From NCBI GenBank assembly GCA_023614405.1, contig CM042685.1, positions 187,088,257 to 187,152,256 of the forward strand: a DNA stretch of 64,000 bases, read 5' to 3'. Position 1 is the first letter of the stretch. Every line of letters begins with the position of its first letter. The stretch is from Avena insularis (taxonomy: Eukaryota > Streptophyta > Magnoliopsida > Poales > Poaceae). This document shows positions 21,421 to 32,519 of the stretch, one piece after another. The notes below the pieces were generated by a model. The model was not told the DNA's origin. It ran no database searches and worked only from the letters and a program-made list of their open reading frames with translations. The translations under genes and the position numbers were made by a program.

Positions 21421-24400
21421 TGTTGTAGTCATTGGCATCCGTTTACCACCTTGCGCTTAGTTATAATTGAGATGATAGAACTATAGAATTCTGGTTAGTT
21501 ACTTCTGTAACTGGTATCGTATTGTTTTGAAGTGTTAATCTAAAGTTTAAAAGTCCTATTGCAAACTTTCAGTAATTTCCGGTTACTCCATAAAGTTTAA
21601 TAATTAGTATTAAAACAAGAGTGACAATTCCAAGTGTTAGTGTTTGAGTATCATGTTTGTCTCCATGATTCTTGATATTCAAAGGATTGTCTTAATATCA
21701 AGGTTATCTAGGATCTGAAAGAGTTGTTTCAGAAACCATGATGTGTGGAAGATATTGTGATATCTGAAATGAAGTTTTGGTTACAACATGATAGAGTATA
21801 ATATGGCAAAAGTCATGTTCTCATATTTGATGAGAATTTGCAAAAGGTTGGAGACACTAGTTGTCCTAATCTTCCAAAAGGTTTTGGAGAGCAACATTAT
21901 ACTCACGATTCACCGTTATAAGCTAAAGTAGCTTGATCATGGATAAATCCATAATGAAGGTGAATATTTGATGTAGGTAAAATGTTTACTACACCAAGAG
22001 TTAACTAAAGAAAGGAATTTGAAAGAACACCAAACATTTGATAATGGTGATCTACTTCAAAGTGCAAGTCCAAAGACATTGGTATTTAACTATACACGCT
22101 TTGGACTATGTGTCATATGTATGACTCCACTATTGATGTTGATAGATTCTTTCAAAAAGAAAAGGAAATACTGAAAGAGAATCTCATAAGTATATGGCAG
22201 AAAAGAAAAGACTAGAATTGTTCAGTTTAAGTATATAGATGATATACGTGTTATGGCTATATTCTTTGCTTATTAAACAATGTGGTTCTTAAGTATTTGA
22301 TACTGAATTTGTTGGTGTGAATCATCATACGAAACAACACAATTCATGAACTACAATGGCCTAAGTAACTAGCAAAAGAATATGTGATGATGTTCATCAA
22401 ACAAATAAAGGGTTATTGTGTTGCTCGTTAAACATCAAAGCTTTTCAGGATTTGTTTTATCATGTATTATTATAACAAAAGTGTTGTTCAAATAATTGCC
22501 TTAATCCATAAAAGATGGATTATTCACAAATCTCGTTGGATAAATCACATAAATAAAACTAGTGCTAAAATTGTCGAAAGACAAATTGATTGAAAGATCA
22601 CTTAGGAAGTGACATCGCTTAAATTATATTGGAAAGAAAACATGAAGAAACTCCATGTGGATGGAATTTTGGAGTCTTTGATTTTGATCAAATGACGCTT
22701 GTGAAACTTTCCTAGAGATAATTAAAACTTCGCTCATAGGCCAAAAGGAACGAATGACAAGCTTATTTGAACTTGTACATATTGTTGTACAAAGTCCATT
22801 ATGTGTAGTCAAGAGCGATGAATTTCAACTTCATATGCTTTCTCCGAAAATTTGAGTGAATATATGAATATTTACTTAATAAGGATAAAGTATGAAACAC
22901 TTGAAAAGTTCAAAGACTTTCAAGATGAAGTGCAAAATCATTGTAACAAGAATATGAATAGTTTATGATAAGATCATAAAGGAAGATATTTAAGTTACAA
23001 GTTTAGCATAATACCTAAGATTTATGGAATAGTTCCATGGATTTGCATTTCCAAACACCATAAGAGTATGGAGCATTCGAGATATGTAATTAAACCTTGT
23101 TTGACATGGTAAGATCAAAGGTATAATTCATAAAATCGCCATTATATTTTAAAGATTAAAAGCTTTAGAGATTACCGTTTTCCACCGAAAAGAGCTTCAT
23201 CATAATCCGCTGAAATGACACCATATAAAGTTATGGTTTGGGATAAAACCCAAGTAGTCCTTTCTTAAACATTGGTATGCTATGCATAAGAAAGATGTGT
23301 GCAACCAAAAGTCGGATGAACACGTCTTTGTATAAATGTTAAGTATTCCTCCATAAACACCGGAGACAAAAGTGTTTGTCGCTAGAACGCCAAGTCAAGT
23401 TTTGAAGAATTTTCATGAAAAGTTAAGTGGGAGGACGATAGAACTTTGATAAGGTTAAAGGAACCTTAGCTATATGTGCAGTTAAAGACCGAAAAGTGTT
23501 CCCGAGGCAAGAATAATGCTCATGGCTCACGTGCCTCAAAGGTTGTGGTCACGGAGGTCTAAGTTTCTATTGAACCAAGTAGGTCAAGTAAACAATCAAA
23601 TACCAAGATTTGAGGGTTGAATCATTATTTGAGAATAATGAACGGACTACATGCAAAGAAGCAATGATGGGCCTCGACTCGTCAAATGGCTTGAAGCCAT
23701 AAAATCCGTGAAAGTTCCATACACAAGAAATCAAGTTTTGAACTTGAAGGACCCTCAGAAAAGGTGTAAGACCTTACAGTTGTGTTTGGATCTATAAAGA
23801 AGTAGACATGGATGTTTCACATCTATGAAATAGTCGACATGTTGGGAAAGAGTTCACAACAATGTTCAAAGGTTGTATATGACAAGATTTGATCTTTCAT
23901 AAGCGATTTTTAGTCTAGACGGATTAATGTAGCAACCACTACATATAATTTGTTATGTGGTAGTAGAATAAACAAAACAAGTTCTTCTAATAGAATGGTT
24001 ACCTAGGACGTGTGCATGACACGGTCCAAAGGGTTTTGTTAATTCAAAGGATGCTAAAAGCATATGCAAACTTCAATGGTTGAAGTAAGCATAGCGGAGT
24101 TGGAATCTTCACTATGATGAAACTGTTAAAAGAGTTTAATTTCATCGGAGACAATGAAGATGCTTGCATTTGCAAGAAATTAAGTGGGAGCGCTAAGACA
24201 TGTTTCTAATACATTATGTGGAAGACATATTGTTGGTTGGAAATAATGTATCTTTTATTAACACATATTAAGAATTTCATCCCGATGAAAGACTTAGGCA
24301 AAACCAAATATTTTGCATCAAGAGACGCTAATATGGTTGTGCCAGTTGTACATAGACGAGATATTGAATGAATTCAATATAGAAACTACAAGAAAGGTTC

Positions 24401-25195
24401 TTGTTGCACATAAAGGATTGAAAGAGTTCAATGTTGATGATATATTCAAGTGTATTGGCACTTGGTAAGTGAAACAAAGATTCAAGTATAGATTGATACT
24501 TGATGTATGAAATCACAAAGAGTATTTATATCAATCATCCGTGATATGTACAAATCCAGACATGTCCTATGCTATAAATATTATGAGCATATACCGTAAT
24601 GATTCATAAGATGATCATTGGACGATAGTAAGGATATTCTTATGATCTTTTGGAATAACTAAGAGTATATTATTTGTAGAAGTGACAAATAGATGGTTAG
24701 TTCATTGTAAAAGTACTACATTGATACTAGTTTTGTCACAAAGTACAAATTAAGTTTATCTCAATCTAAATTAAGGGTGGCACAATATAATGGAAAGTGA
24801 GTTCCATAATGGATTTGGATGAGTTCCAAAGTTAAGACATTGTGACAGATACTTCAACAAAAGGCTAAGTATATGACTGCTATTATAGCAGCAAAAGAGG
24901 CATTTGTGTCAAGTAGTTTGTTATCAAACTAGGTGTAGTTCACAGGGATAATACTATGAAGATATATCAGACAATATTATCAACATGTTTTAACCCCAAA
25001 GAACTAAAGGTCACACCGAAAGACCAAATCATACAAAGCCATCTCATTAGAGAATGAGTGATGCGAGAGGCAAAGACATGCAATTACACATGCACTGGAA
25101 GTGTCGGATCCGAGATCGAGTTGACCACTAGCAATCGTGTACATACAACACCGGAAAGCCATAGGTGTTGAATACACAAGGTTTGAAACTAGATT
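21421..25195 (+). pseudogene. Nested Angela gag-pol, heavily decayed
   Basis: No frame exceeds about 65 codons, but landmarks appear in order on the plus strand. Gag NWYRIVLK is near 21509-21532 and a DLKELFQK-like piece near 21712. A pre-integrase MKKLHVDGILES piece lies near 22642-22680, and an integrase segment equivalent to the FKEFQNEV block near 22900-22945. The RT catalytic box reads YVEDILLVGNN near 24214-24245 (second motif Asp changed to Glu), and RNase H tail remnants reach about 25190. The body is markedly AT-rich compared with its LTRs, consistent with long decay before the last transposition. Confidence 0.8.
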
Positions 25196-25210
25196 ATTGA
25201 CTCTAGTGCA

Positions 25211-25219
25211 AGTGGGAGA
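25211..25219 (+). promoter_or_regulatory. Polypurine tract of the nested Angela element
   Basis: agtgggaga directly before the 3' LTR at 25220, intact. Confidence 0.9.
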
Positions 25220-27102
25220 TGTTGGAGATATGCCCAAGAGGCAATAATAAAGTGGTTATTATCATATCTTCACACTTATGATAAATGTTTACATACCATG
25301 CTATAATTGTATTAACCGGAAACATTAATACTTGTGTGATTTGTAAACTAAAATAAGAGTCCCTAGTAAAGCCTCTTGTTAAACTAGCTTGTTGGTTAAT
25401 ATATGATCATTGTTTCTGATCATGAACATAGAGATGTTATTAACAACAGGATCATATCGTTAGGAGAATGATGTGATGGACATACTCCTATAGATAAGCG
25501 TAGCATAAAGATCAAGTCATTTCAATAGTTCAATTGCTATATGCTTTCTGATACATAGTAACCTAATTCCTTCGACCATGAGATCATGCATATCACCTTT
25601 ACCGGATGGATGCTTTGATGTCATCAAACACCACACCGTAACAGGGTGGCTATAAAAGTGGCATTGAGTGTTCGGAAAGTATTGGTTGAAACACATGGAT
25701 CAAGAGGGATTTGTCCATCCATATGACGGATAGATATACTGGGCCTCTCGGTGAAATGTCATCCAATTAGCTTGCAAGCATGTGGTGGCTCACAAGGATC
25801 ACATATCAGGAACGAGAAAAGAGTACTTATCAAGAACGAGGTTGAACTAGGTATGCGAGATACCGGCGATCATAACCTCGGATAAGTAACATATCGTGAG
25901 ACAAAGGGAATTGGTATCGTATGTAAGTGGTTCATTCGATCGCAAAGTAATCGTAGAAATATGTGGGAGCCATATGAATTTCCAGATTCCTCTATTGGTT
26001 ATTGTTCGGAGAAGTGTCTCGATCATGTCCGCATAATTCACGAACCGTAGGAGACACATAAGGATTCGACGTTGTTTGAGTAGTTATGGTATTATGAGAA
26101 AGAGACCGAATGTTGTTCGGAGTCTCGGATGGGATCCGGGATATCACGAGGAGATCCGGAATGGTCCGGAGAATAAGATTCATATAAGGAAAGTCCCATT
26201 TCGGAGTTGGGGAATGGTTCCGGTGTTTTCATCGGGAACATTCTAGAAGGTCGGAATGTCCAAGCACTCGGGGAAGGTACATGAATGTGTCATTGTAAGT
26301 TGGAATGATTGCATCATGTACTAAGTGTTCTTGCTGTCCCAAATAAAGGATTAAATTAAATCCTAAATTGAAAAGTCAAACGGCTAGTTTGAAAGTCAAA
26401 CGGCAATTTTGGGAAGTGGGAAAGAGGAGGAGGTGAAGCCGAGTTGGGGAGGGAGTCCTCCCCAAGCCGGCGCCCCACCCAAGCCGAGTTGGGGAGGACT
26501 CACTCCTCCCTTGGCCGGCCCTCCCACCTATATAAGGAGGGGCAGGGCTCCCTCCTAGACACACAAGTTTCCACCTCTAATCTCCGGTTTAGAGCCGTTT
26601 TGGTTTAGAGCTTCTAATTGCTTTAGCCAGCGGTTTAGAGCCTTCTAATTGGTTTAGAGCCTTCTAATTGGTGTGTCTAATTACTAGACCACTAATAGCC
26701 TCTCTCATAAGCTCCACCATACTCGCACCGGCTTAAGGCGAAGCCCTGCGGGATTTCCCTCTACTTAGGTACCACGCCGTTGTGCTTGGAATCACGAGAG
26801 AGTGCTACAACCTCCGGCCTTTCTGCTGGAACAAGGGAGAGGAAGGTCTTTGTCGTACCGAACGATGTGACCGATCAAGGGAGCGCTGCCGGAACGTGGC
26901 GCTGGAAGGATCGTCTACGCGATCTTGAGATCGGAAAGAGTACGACTACATCATCCACGAGAATCTGCTCTCCTTAACCGCTTTGGAATCTTCGAGGGTG
27001 AGTTCCTCTATCGACTCGTTGCTACAATCTAGTAGATAGATCTTGGCTTGTTTGTTTGTATGCGGTAGAAAAATTTTGTTTTCCATGCTACGAACCCCTA
27101 CA
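25220..27102 (+). repeat. 3' LTR of the nested Angela element (1883 bp)
   Basis: Starts TGTTGGAG after the polypurine tract and ends CCCCTACA at 27102, followed by ATAAT. Its TATA box is at 26528-26537. Confidence 0.95.
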
Positions 27103-27149
27103 ATAATAATAACCACTTTTATTATTGCCTCTAGGGCATATCTCCAACA
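27103..27149 (-). repeat. Terminal 47 bp of the outer Angela 5' LTR
   Basis: Begins with the right ATAAT duplication (27103-27107) and ends CTCCAACA at 27149; TGAAT (27150-27154) follows, matching 10018-10022. Confidence 0.95.
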
Positions 27150-27458
27150 TGAATTTGTACTACCACTTGTGTAATAATCCAACACTTGAATTCATATTGA
27201 TGTATTTCAGCACTTTGGATCATTATCATCTCAGTTTCGGTGTATTGCTGTATAACTACTGTTTTGGTGTATTGCTGCATAACTTGGTGTATAACTTCTG
27301 TATAAATGAAAAATGCACTCGTATATTCAATGGCGCACCATTTTTGTGTTCAGTGGCGCACGCTATCCGTGGCGCACCGTTCCACGGTGCGCTGATACTA
27401 TCTGTGATCCACGGTGTCCACATGCGCCACTAAACATAGAACCATCAGTGGAGTGCAG

Positions 27459-28549
27459 AGGGCCGGCCCTGGGGGTGGGCAGGGTGTGCGGCCGCCTAGG
27501 GCCCCACCCAAGATTAATAAGTACTAGTTGTATTATTACCTGATCTAATACATATCATGTATGACAGTATAGCGACATGGAAAGAAAAGGGCCTAATGGG
27601 CCATGTACGAGGAAGAGTTGGACACGCATGAAAAGGGACAGTTGGCACGCATGCAAAAAATAACTGATCAATGGATTTATGTTTCCGTGTCCACGTTACC
27701 AATGAGTACCGTTTCATTAAAAAACGAGTACTGTTTCTTCTCGTCTACTCAACAGTGCAGGGACGCCACCGACGAACGCGTGCGGCGTGTAGGGCCAGGG
27801 CCTTCTTCACTTTTCGTTGTCGACACAGCGATCAGTCGACAGGATCAGGCAGTGATATTCCGGTCTCACGGTAACAGTTTATGACATCGCGATTTAGGGT
27901 TCTTATATTCTTCTAAAATTTTCCTAATTTTGATTTCTAGTCTGTCAATTTGTCAACTTGTCGTCTCGCCGATTTTAATTTTCAGGCCATCAGGAGACTA
28001 CGCCACAACTGAGAAGGTGTTTTAAGTTAAATACTCCATCTAGTGTTGAGTTATGTGATCGTATTTCGAATTAAAGATGGTGAGATTCACCTTATCAGAT
28101 GGTGTGATGTCTACTATGGAGATTTACGAGCATGTCAGAGAAGTTGACTGCTAACCTAATATCGCCATTGCTTATCATATCTTATTTATTGTGTATGTAA
28201 CTATCACATCGGATAAAAGAAGCTTTTTAAAATTGAAATTGTTGAAGAACTATTTGAGGTCAACAGTGACTCAACAGAGTTCAAATGGTTTGGCAACATT
28301 GTGCATCTAAGTAATTATTAGATGACATCGATCTCATCGTAACCGACTTTGTATTGAGAAATGCATGAAGAAAATTATAAAGTAATATATCTAAAATGTA
28401 TAGTGCTTTTGTATGTATTTAAGTGTTATTGATAACATACGTTGTTTTAGACATATAATTTCATTATTAAGATGTATATATGTTAAAGGCACCAAGGGCC
28501 CAAGATTTAGTCTCGCCCCGGGCCCTCAGAATCTTAGGACCGGCCGTGG
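27459..28549 (+). mobile_element. hAT-type DNA transposon remnant inside the CACTA
   Basis: Imperfect terminal inversions (agggccggccct at 27459 and accggccgt near 28538-28547) are flanked by a near-perfect 8-bp duplication, GAGTGCAG (27451-27458) and GCGTGCAG (28550-28557), the size typical of hAT. Internal coding remnants match the hAT dimerisation domain. At about 1.1 kb most of the transposase is deleted. The exact termini are uncertain by a few bases. Confidence 0.75.
28125..28375 (+). pseudogene. hAT transposase C-terminal dimerisation domain remnant
   Basis: The frame through 28155-28310 reads PNIAIAYHIL...RSFLKLKLLKNYLRST...NGLATL and matches the hallmark hAT C-terminal pattern (P.....Y.IL, ERSFSKLKLIK.YLRSTM, RLN.LA.L). 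The conserved AERSF reads DKRSF. A stop just before PN and another at 28308-28310 break it; the usual DLIDDF follow-on is visible near 28320-28360. The domain would mediate transposase dimers. Confidence 0.75.
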
Positions 28550-28746
28550 GCGTGCAGCTGCGTGCGCCAGTGAAGATATTCGTGGCGCATGGCTTGACAG
28601 TGCGCCATTGAATATAGGACTATCTGTGATGCACCTGGACATGCGCCACTGATAAAAATTATCAGTGGCGTAATATCCATGGCGCACGCCCATGCACCAA
28701 TGTCCTCCGATTTGCTGCGCCACTGATAGCACTTTTCCTACTAGTG

Positions 28747-29105
28747 TCTGGCACATAGGGATTCAGGATGAGTAATAAACCTCCACCCATGCTTTCCAAT
28801 CAGAGCCAGATTAAACATCTCCAGGTTTTGGAAACCCATGCCCCCATGTGATTTGGGTGAGGCAAGAGATTTCCAATAAACCCAGTGGACTGATCGACGA
28901 TCAATAGAGCTACTCCACCAATATTTCGCCTTGTATGAGACCAACTATTTGCACACTTTCTTTGACAACAGAAAGCAACACATGCTATAGGCTAGGATGG
29001 CCTGAATTATAGATTTCAGAAACACCTCCCTCCCTACAGCTAAAACCATTCTCTCATTACCACCTTGTAGTTTACTGTGAATTCATTCACCCAGATGATC
29101 AATTG
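28747..29105 (-). pseudogene. LINE (non-LTR) ORF2 fragment, RT C-terminus
   Basis: Read on the minus strand, the segment gives REVFLKSIIQAILAYSM, then a stop, then KYWWSS...HWVYWKSLASPKSHGGMGF and NLALIGKHGWRF. This is the conserved stretch after the reverse transcriptase domain of plant L1-type LINEs. The CACTA interrupts it at 28746 and the next Copia LTR at 29106, so about 360 bp remain. At least three stops are present. Confidence 0.8.
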
Positions 29106-29236
29106 TGTCAGGAATATGCAACATGTATTCCTCTGGGGGCCAAAAGCCACAATATATAGTACAGTTACAGGGCAAATATGTAGGAAACCCCCTAACATAT
29201 GGGGAAACTATAATATACAAATATACGCATCTAACA
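29106..29236 (-). repeat. 3' LTR (131 bp) of the short-LTR Copia
   Basis: In element sense TGTTAGATGCG...ATTCCTGACA, preceded by the polypurine run GAGGGGG (plus-strand ccccctc at 29237-29243). A TATA-like tactatatatt lies inside, on the minus strand near 29150-29160. Confidence 0.85.
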
Positions 29237-29287
29237 CCCCCTCAAACTCATGGTGGATCCACAACACTGAGTTTGGAGAGTAAGAAA

Positions 29288-29830
29288 TCATGCTGCGCTC
29301 TGGTCTGTGCCTTCGTAAAGAAATCCACAATCAGAATCTGAAGGCACGTCATCAAGCGCAACATGACTTTGCACCTGAGCACGTGTATAGAAAGCATCAA
29401 CACCAATATGCTTGGTCAGCTCATGCTTGACCGGATCACGTGCAACACTAATAGCACCTGTACTGTCAGACAAAACCAGAGTGGGTGTAGTAATAGAGAC
29501 CCCAAAATCTGCAAGTAACCACCGTAACCAGGTCACCTCAGCAGTCAACAAGACCATAGCACGCAACTCAGCCTCAACACTCGAACGGGAAACCACTGTC
29601 TGCTTCTTCGTCTTCCAAGCAATGAGCGAACCACCAAGAAACACACAGTAAGCAGAAAGAGAACGGCGATCCGAAGGATCACTCGCCCACGTAGCGTCCG
29701 AATAGCACTGGAGCTGGAGGGAGCTAGAACGAGGAAAGAACAGGCGACGAGTGATCGTACCACGAAGATAACGAAGAACACGAGAAGATGACTATAGTGA
29801 ACAGTGGTAGGAGAAGAAACAAACTGACTC
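29288..29830 (-). pseudogene. Short-LTR Copia RNase H
   Basis: Minus-strand sequence from about 29830 carries the YSDATWASDPSDRRS block, then in the 29644-29288 frame LIAWKTKKQTVVSRSSVEAELRAM, LSDSTGAIS and KHIGVDAFYTR, all standard Copia RNase H signatures including the catalytic Asp and Glu. A frameshift near 29830 separates it from RT. The C-terminal end is normal and lies about 50 bp before the LTR. Confidence 0.88.
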
Positions 29831-30790
29831 AGATATGAATAGGATAAGAGATGTCAGGGCGAGTGACAGCAAGATACACAAGACTCCCAACAAGATGACG
29901 ATAACGCGTCGGATCGGGAAGAGGATCACCATCAGTAGGTTGAAGCTTAACATTAAGCTCCATAGGGGTCTCAATAGTGCGCTCATCTCCGAGAGCAGCA
30001 CAAACAAGAAGATCCTGAATATATTTTTCCTGGGAGATATAAAAGCCATCAGAGGTGGAGGAAACCTCAATCCCAAGAAAATATCGAAGAGGACCAAGAT
30101 CAGTCATAAGGAACTGATCACGAAGACGAGCCTTAACAAAGGCAATATACTCAGAATCATCAACATAGAGAAGAAGAAGAAGAGTGCGTCCACGAGAAGA
30201 AGTGTGAACAAACAGCGCGGGATCATGAGCACTAGGGAAGAAACCAGCGGCCGTCACGACAGAAGCAAAGCGCTCAAACCAAGCACGAGGGGCCTCTTTG
30301 AGGCCATAAAGAGAACGTCGAAGACGACAAACCATCCCCGCGGGAACAGAATACCCAGGAGGAGGCTGCATATAAACCTCCTCACTCAATTTACCATTGA
30401 GAAAGGTGTTCTGAACATCAAGCTAAGACACAGACCAGTGACGAACAGAAGCAACAACAAGAAGAGTACGTACAGTGGTCATATGAGCCACATGAGCAAA
30501 AGTCTCATCATAGTCACGACCATGCTCCTGCTGAAAACCACGAGCCACAAGACGCGCTTTATAGCGCTCAAGAGATCCATCGGAGCGGGTCTTAATCTTA
30601 TAGACCCACTTAAACGTGATAGGATGAACACCGGGAGGAGGAGAAACAAGATCCCAGGTGCCAGTGCGCTCAAGCGCAGCAATCTCCTCAACCATGGCCA
30701 GCTGCCATTCAGGATGATGCTCAGCATCCCGATAAGAAGTCGGCTCGGAAATAACAGAAAGACCATACTGACTGGGAGAGTAACGGTTGG
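29829..30790 (-). pseudogene. Short-LTR Copia reverse transcriptase
   Basis: Two frames: 30695-30423 (WDLVSPPPGVHPITFKWVYK, RYKARLVARGF) and, after a TAG at 30423-30425, 30389-29829 (SEEVYMQPPPGY, YGLKEAPRAWFERF, then YVDD). Right after YVDD the segment normally reading (M)IITGDD is missing and the sequence goes straight to SEYIAFVKARL, a small in-frame deletion next to the catalytic site. The thumb region (DLGPLRYFLGIEV) is kept. Confidence 0.88.
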
Positions 30791-30800
30791 GGGCACGACG

Positions 30801-31148
30801 CTAATGAACATGACGAGTAGAGAGAGGCTCATCAGAGGAAGATGACGATGAAGAAGAAGGAATAGCAGAGGAAGCCTCCGGAGAACGAGGAGAACTGGGA
30901 GAACTAGACGGAGCAGAGGAGGACGGTGTCGAAGAAGAGACATCAGGGGAAGGAGATCCTGAAGAAGACACAATAGGAGTAGAAGGAGGTGTGTCAGGAA
31001 AAATAAGAAAAGAAATATCTTCCACCGGGTAGGTACCAGCAGTGGGACGAGGATAAAAAGGACGTGTCTCATCAAAAGTAACATCACGAGAGATACGCAT
31101 CCGACGACCAACGGGGTCCCAACAGCGATAGCCCTTATGCTCATCACT
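30801..31148 (-). pseudogene. Short-LTR Copia integrase-RT linker, serine-rich
   Basis: Continues the polyprotein with RISRDVTFDE and then a Ser/Pro-rich low-complexity linker (about residues 35-95) typical between integrase and RT of this group. Stops flank it at 30800 and 31149. Confidence 0.75.
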
Positions 31149-31760
31149 CTATCCAAGGAAGACACACTCAACAGACTGAGCGGTCAGTTTGGTGCGTTCG
31201 CGAGGAGCAAGGAGAACATAGCAAACGCAACCAAACAAGCGAAGCCTGGAGTAGTCTGAAGACTGTCCAGATAGGCGCTCAAGAGGGATACCACCCTGCA
31301 GAGCGGCAGAAGGCTGAATATTGATGAGGTAAGCCGACGTAGCGACAGCCTCAGCCCAGAAATGCGGCGGAAGAGAAGAAGCAATCATCATGGCACGAGT
31401 GGTCTCAAGAAGATGGCGATGCTTACGCTTAGCAACACCATTCTGGGCATGGGCACCAGGACAGGAGAACTGAGCAAGAGTGCCCTGCTCAGCAAGAACA
31501 CCTCGCAACATCTGGGAGATATACTCACCAGCCGAATCAGCACGAAACACACGAATAGGGGTAGAATATTGAGTACGGACCATGGCCGCAAAACGCTGAT
31601 AGATGGAGAGCACCTCACTACGAGAGCGCATAAAGTACAACCAGGTGTACCGAGAAAAATCATCGATGAATAAAATATAGTAGCGATGGCCCCCTTTCGA
31701 AGCGAAAGGAGCCGGACCCCAAACATATGAATAAACTAAATCAAAAGGTCACTGAGATAC
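31149..31760 (-). pseudogene. Short-LTR Copia integrase core and C-terminus, catalytic Asp lost
   Basis: The frame 31640-31149 has [22 protein letters not shown] (catalytic Glu replaced by Lys in the GVAERKH position), PPHFWAEA and [11 protein letters not shown]. Upstream (31640-31760) the block that should read HSDVWG reads YSYVWG, so the first Asp of the DDE triad is Tyr. Both changes would abolish strand transfer. Confidence 0.82.
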
Positions 31761-32345
31761 AGACGCGCTAGTAGGATAGGGAAGCTGAATGTGTTTACCC
31801 AACCTACAGCCCTGACAATGTAAAGACCCATCTCCTGAGACAGACCCCAAAAGACCACGATGAACTAATGACGACAGGCGAGAGTCACAAAGGTGACCAA
31901 GACGATGATGCCGCTGCTGAAAAGAGCTGGTAGCAGAGGCGACGACCGGAGAAGAACTGGCAGATGAAGTGGCAGCGGAAGGAACACGAAGCCAGTCTAA
32001 CTCCCAAAGTCCTGAATAGTCACGGCTGCGAGGGCCAGCTCCAACCAGGGCCTGCGTGCGACGGTCCTGGACAACACAAGAATCAGCATCAAGAATGACG
32101 CGACAACATGAGTCAGTAAGCTGACTAGCGGAGAACAGATTCAACTTAAGAAGAGGGACATGAGAAATATCAGGAACAGAAAAGGAAGAAGTAGAAAGGG
32201 TACCCCGACTAGAAACAGGAAGAGAGGTACCATCAGCTGTGAAAACACGAACATGAGAAGGGAGAGAACGTAGAGCGGACAGAAAAGAAGACTCAGAGGT
32301 CATATGAAAAGAAGCTCCAGATTCCAGATACCATGGGGACGTACC
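31749..32345 (-). pseudogene. Short-LTR Copia protease and pre-integrase
   Basis: The protease active site reads WYLESGASFHMT near 32330-32295: the catalytic Asp of the usual DSGA is Glu. The flap-side blocks (VRVFTADGTSLPV, ISHVPLLKLNLFSASQL) follow, then the pre-integrase HHRLGHLCDSRL...CQGCRLGKH. The frame ends in a stop at 31749-31751 before the integrase core. Confidence 0.85.
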
Positions 32346-32519
32346 TGACTGTGTAGAAGGTGGTGGTCGACGATTACGAAGACTCGATCCACAGAACCAG
32401 AAGGTACTGTCGAAGAAGAGCCTGCAGCAGCAAGCAGACCGCGAAGACTCCTGATAATGTCTTGATCGGAGAGAGCAACCGCAGAAGATCCAGAAGGAGC
32501 CGACTGCCCACGAGGCTGG

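Larger units (their letters stand above)
18401..27102 (+). mobile_element. Nested Angela-type Copia, plus strand, LTRs intact, coding body decayed
   Basis: The element is bounded by exact ATAAT duplications (18396-18400 and 27103-27107), and joining the flanks restores the LTR of the host Angela. LTRs at 18401-20248 and 25220-27102 begin TGTTGGAG and end CCCCTACA, CCCCTACA. The primer site and polypurine tract are intact. The 3.8-kb body shows recognisable but very degenerate gag-pol with no frame over about 65 codons. So this is a non-autonomous copy, presumably mobilised by proteins of a relative. Confidence 0.95.
10023..27149 (-). mobile_element. Angela-type Copia retrotransposon, minus strand, interrupted by a second Angela
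   Basis: The LTRs begin and end TGTAGGGG...CTCCAACA on the plus strand, which is TGTTGGAG...CCCCTACA in element sense. The primer site, gag, protease, integrase, RT and RNase H run right to left. The TGAAT duplication at 10018-10022 and 27150-27154 proves a single insertion, into the CACTA. A second element (18401-27102) sits inside its 5' LTR. Removing that insert leaves about 8.4 kb, a normal size for Angela/BARE. The pol region is only lightly damaged. Confidence 0.96.
6567..28746 (+). mobile_element. CACTA (En/Spm) DNA transposon, split by later insertions, 5' end missing
   Basis: Coding pieces of the second CACTA ORF occupy 6567-9968. After the Angela insertion the element resumes at 27155 with subterminal repeats built on ggcgcac/gcgccac units and ends in TTTTCCTACTAGTG at 28746, the inverse of a CACTAGTAGGAAAA terminus. 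Its orientation is plus. The left end lies beyond the first Copia element, so the 5' terminus and the target duplication cannot be tested; the 3 bases after the end are tct. The flank at 28747 is LINE coding sequence. Confidence 0.88.
27155..28746 (+). repeat. CACTA 3' subterminal repeat region and terminal inverted repeat
   Basis: Excluding the hAT insertion, the region has many ggcgcac / gcgccac(t) units in both orientations (for example near 27344, 27356, 27370, 28580, 28655, 28680, 28716), as expected for transposase-binding subterminal repeats. The terminus TTTTCCTACTAGTG ends at 28746. Confidence 0.85.

Noticed and set aside
29835..30845. 336-codon plus-strand frame
   Set aside because: It lies antisense to the Copia RT, whose conserved motifs are on the minus strand; the plus frame is basic, low-complexity and without a domain.
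30479..31171. 230-codon minus-strand Leu-rich frame resembling a membrane protein
   Set aside because: Out-of-frame shadow of the Copia linker and RT; its Leu-richness comes from the Ser/Pro codons of the real frame.
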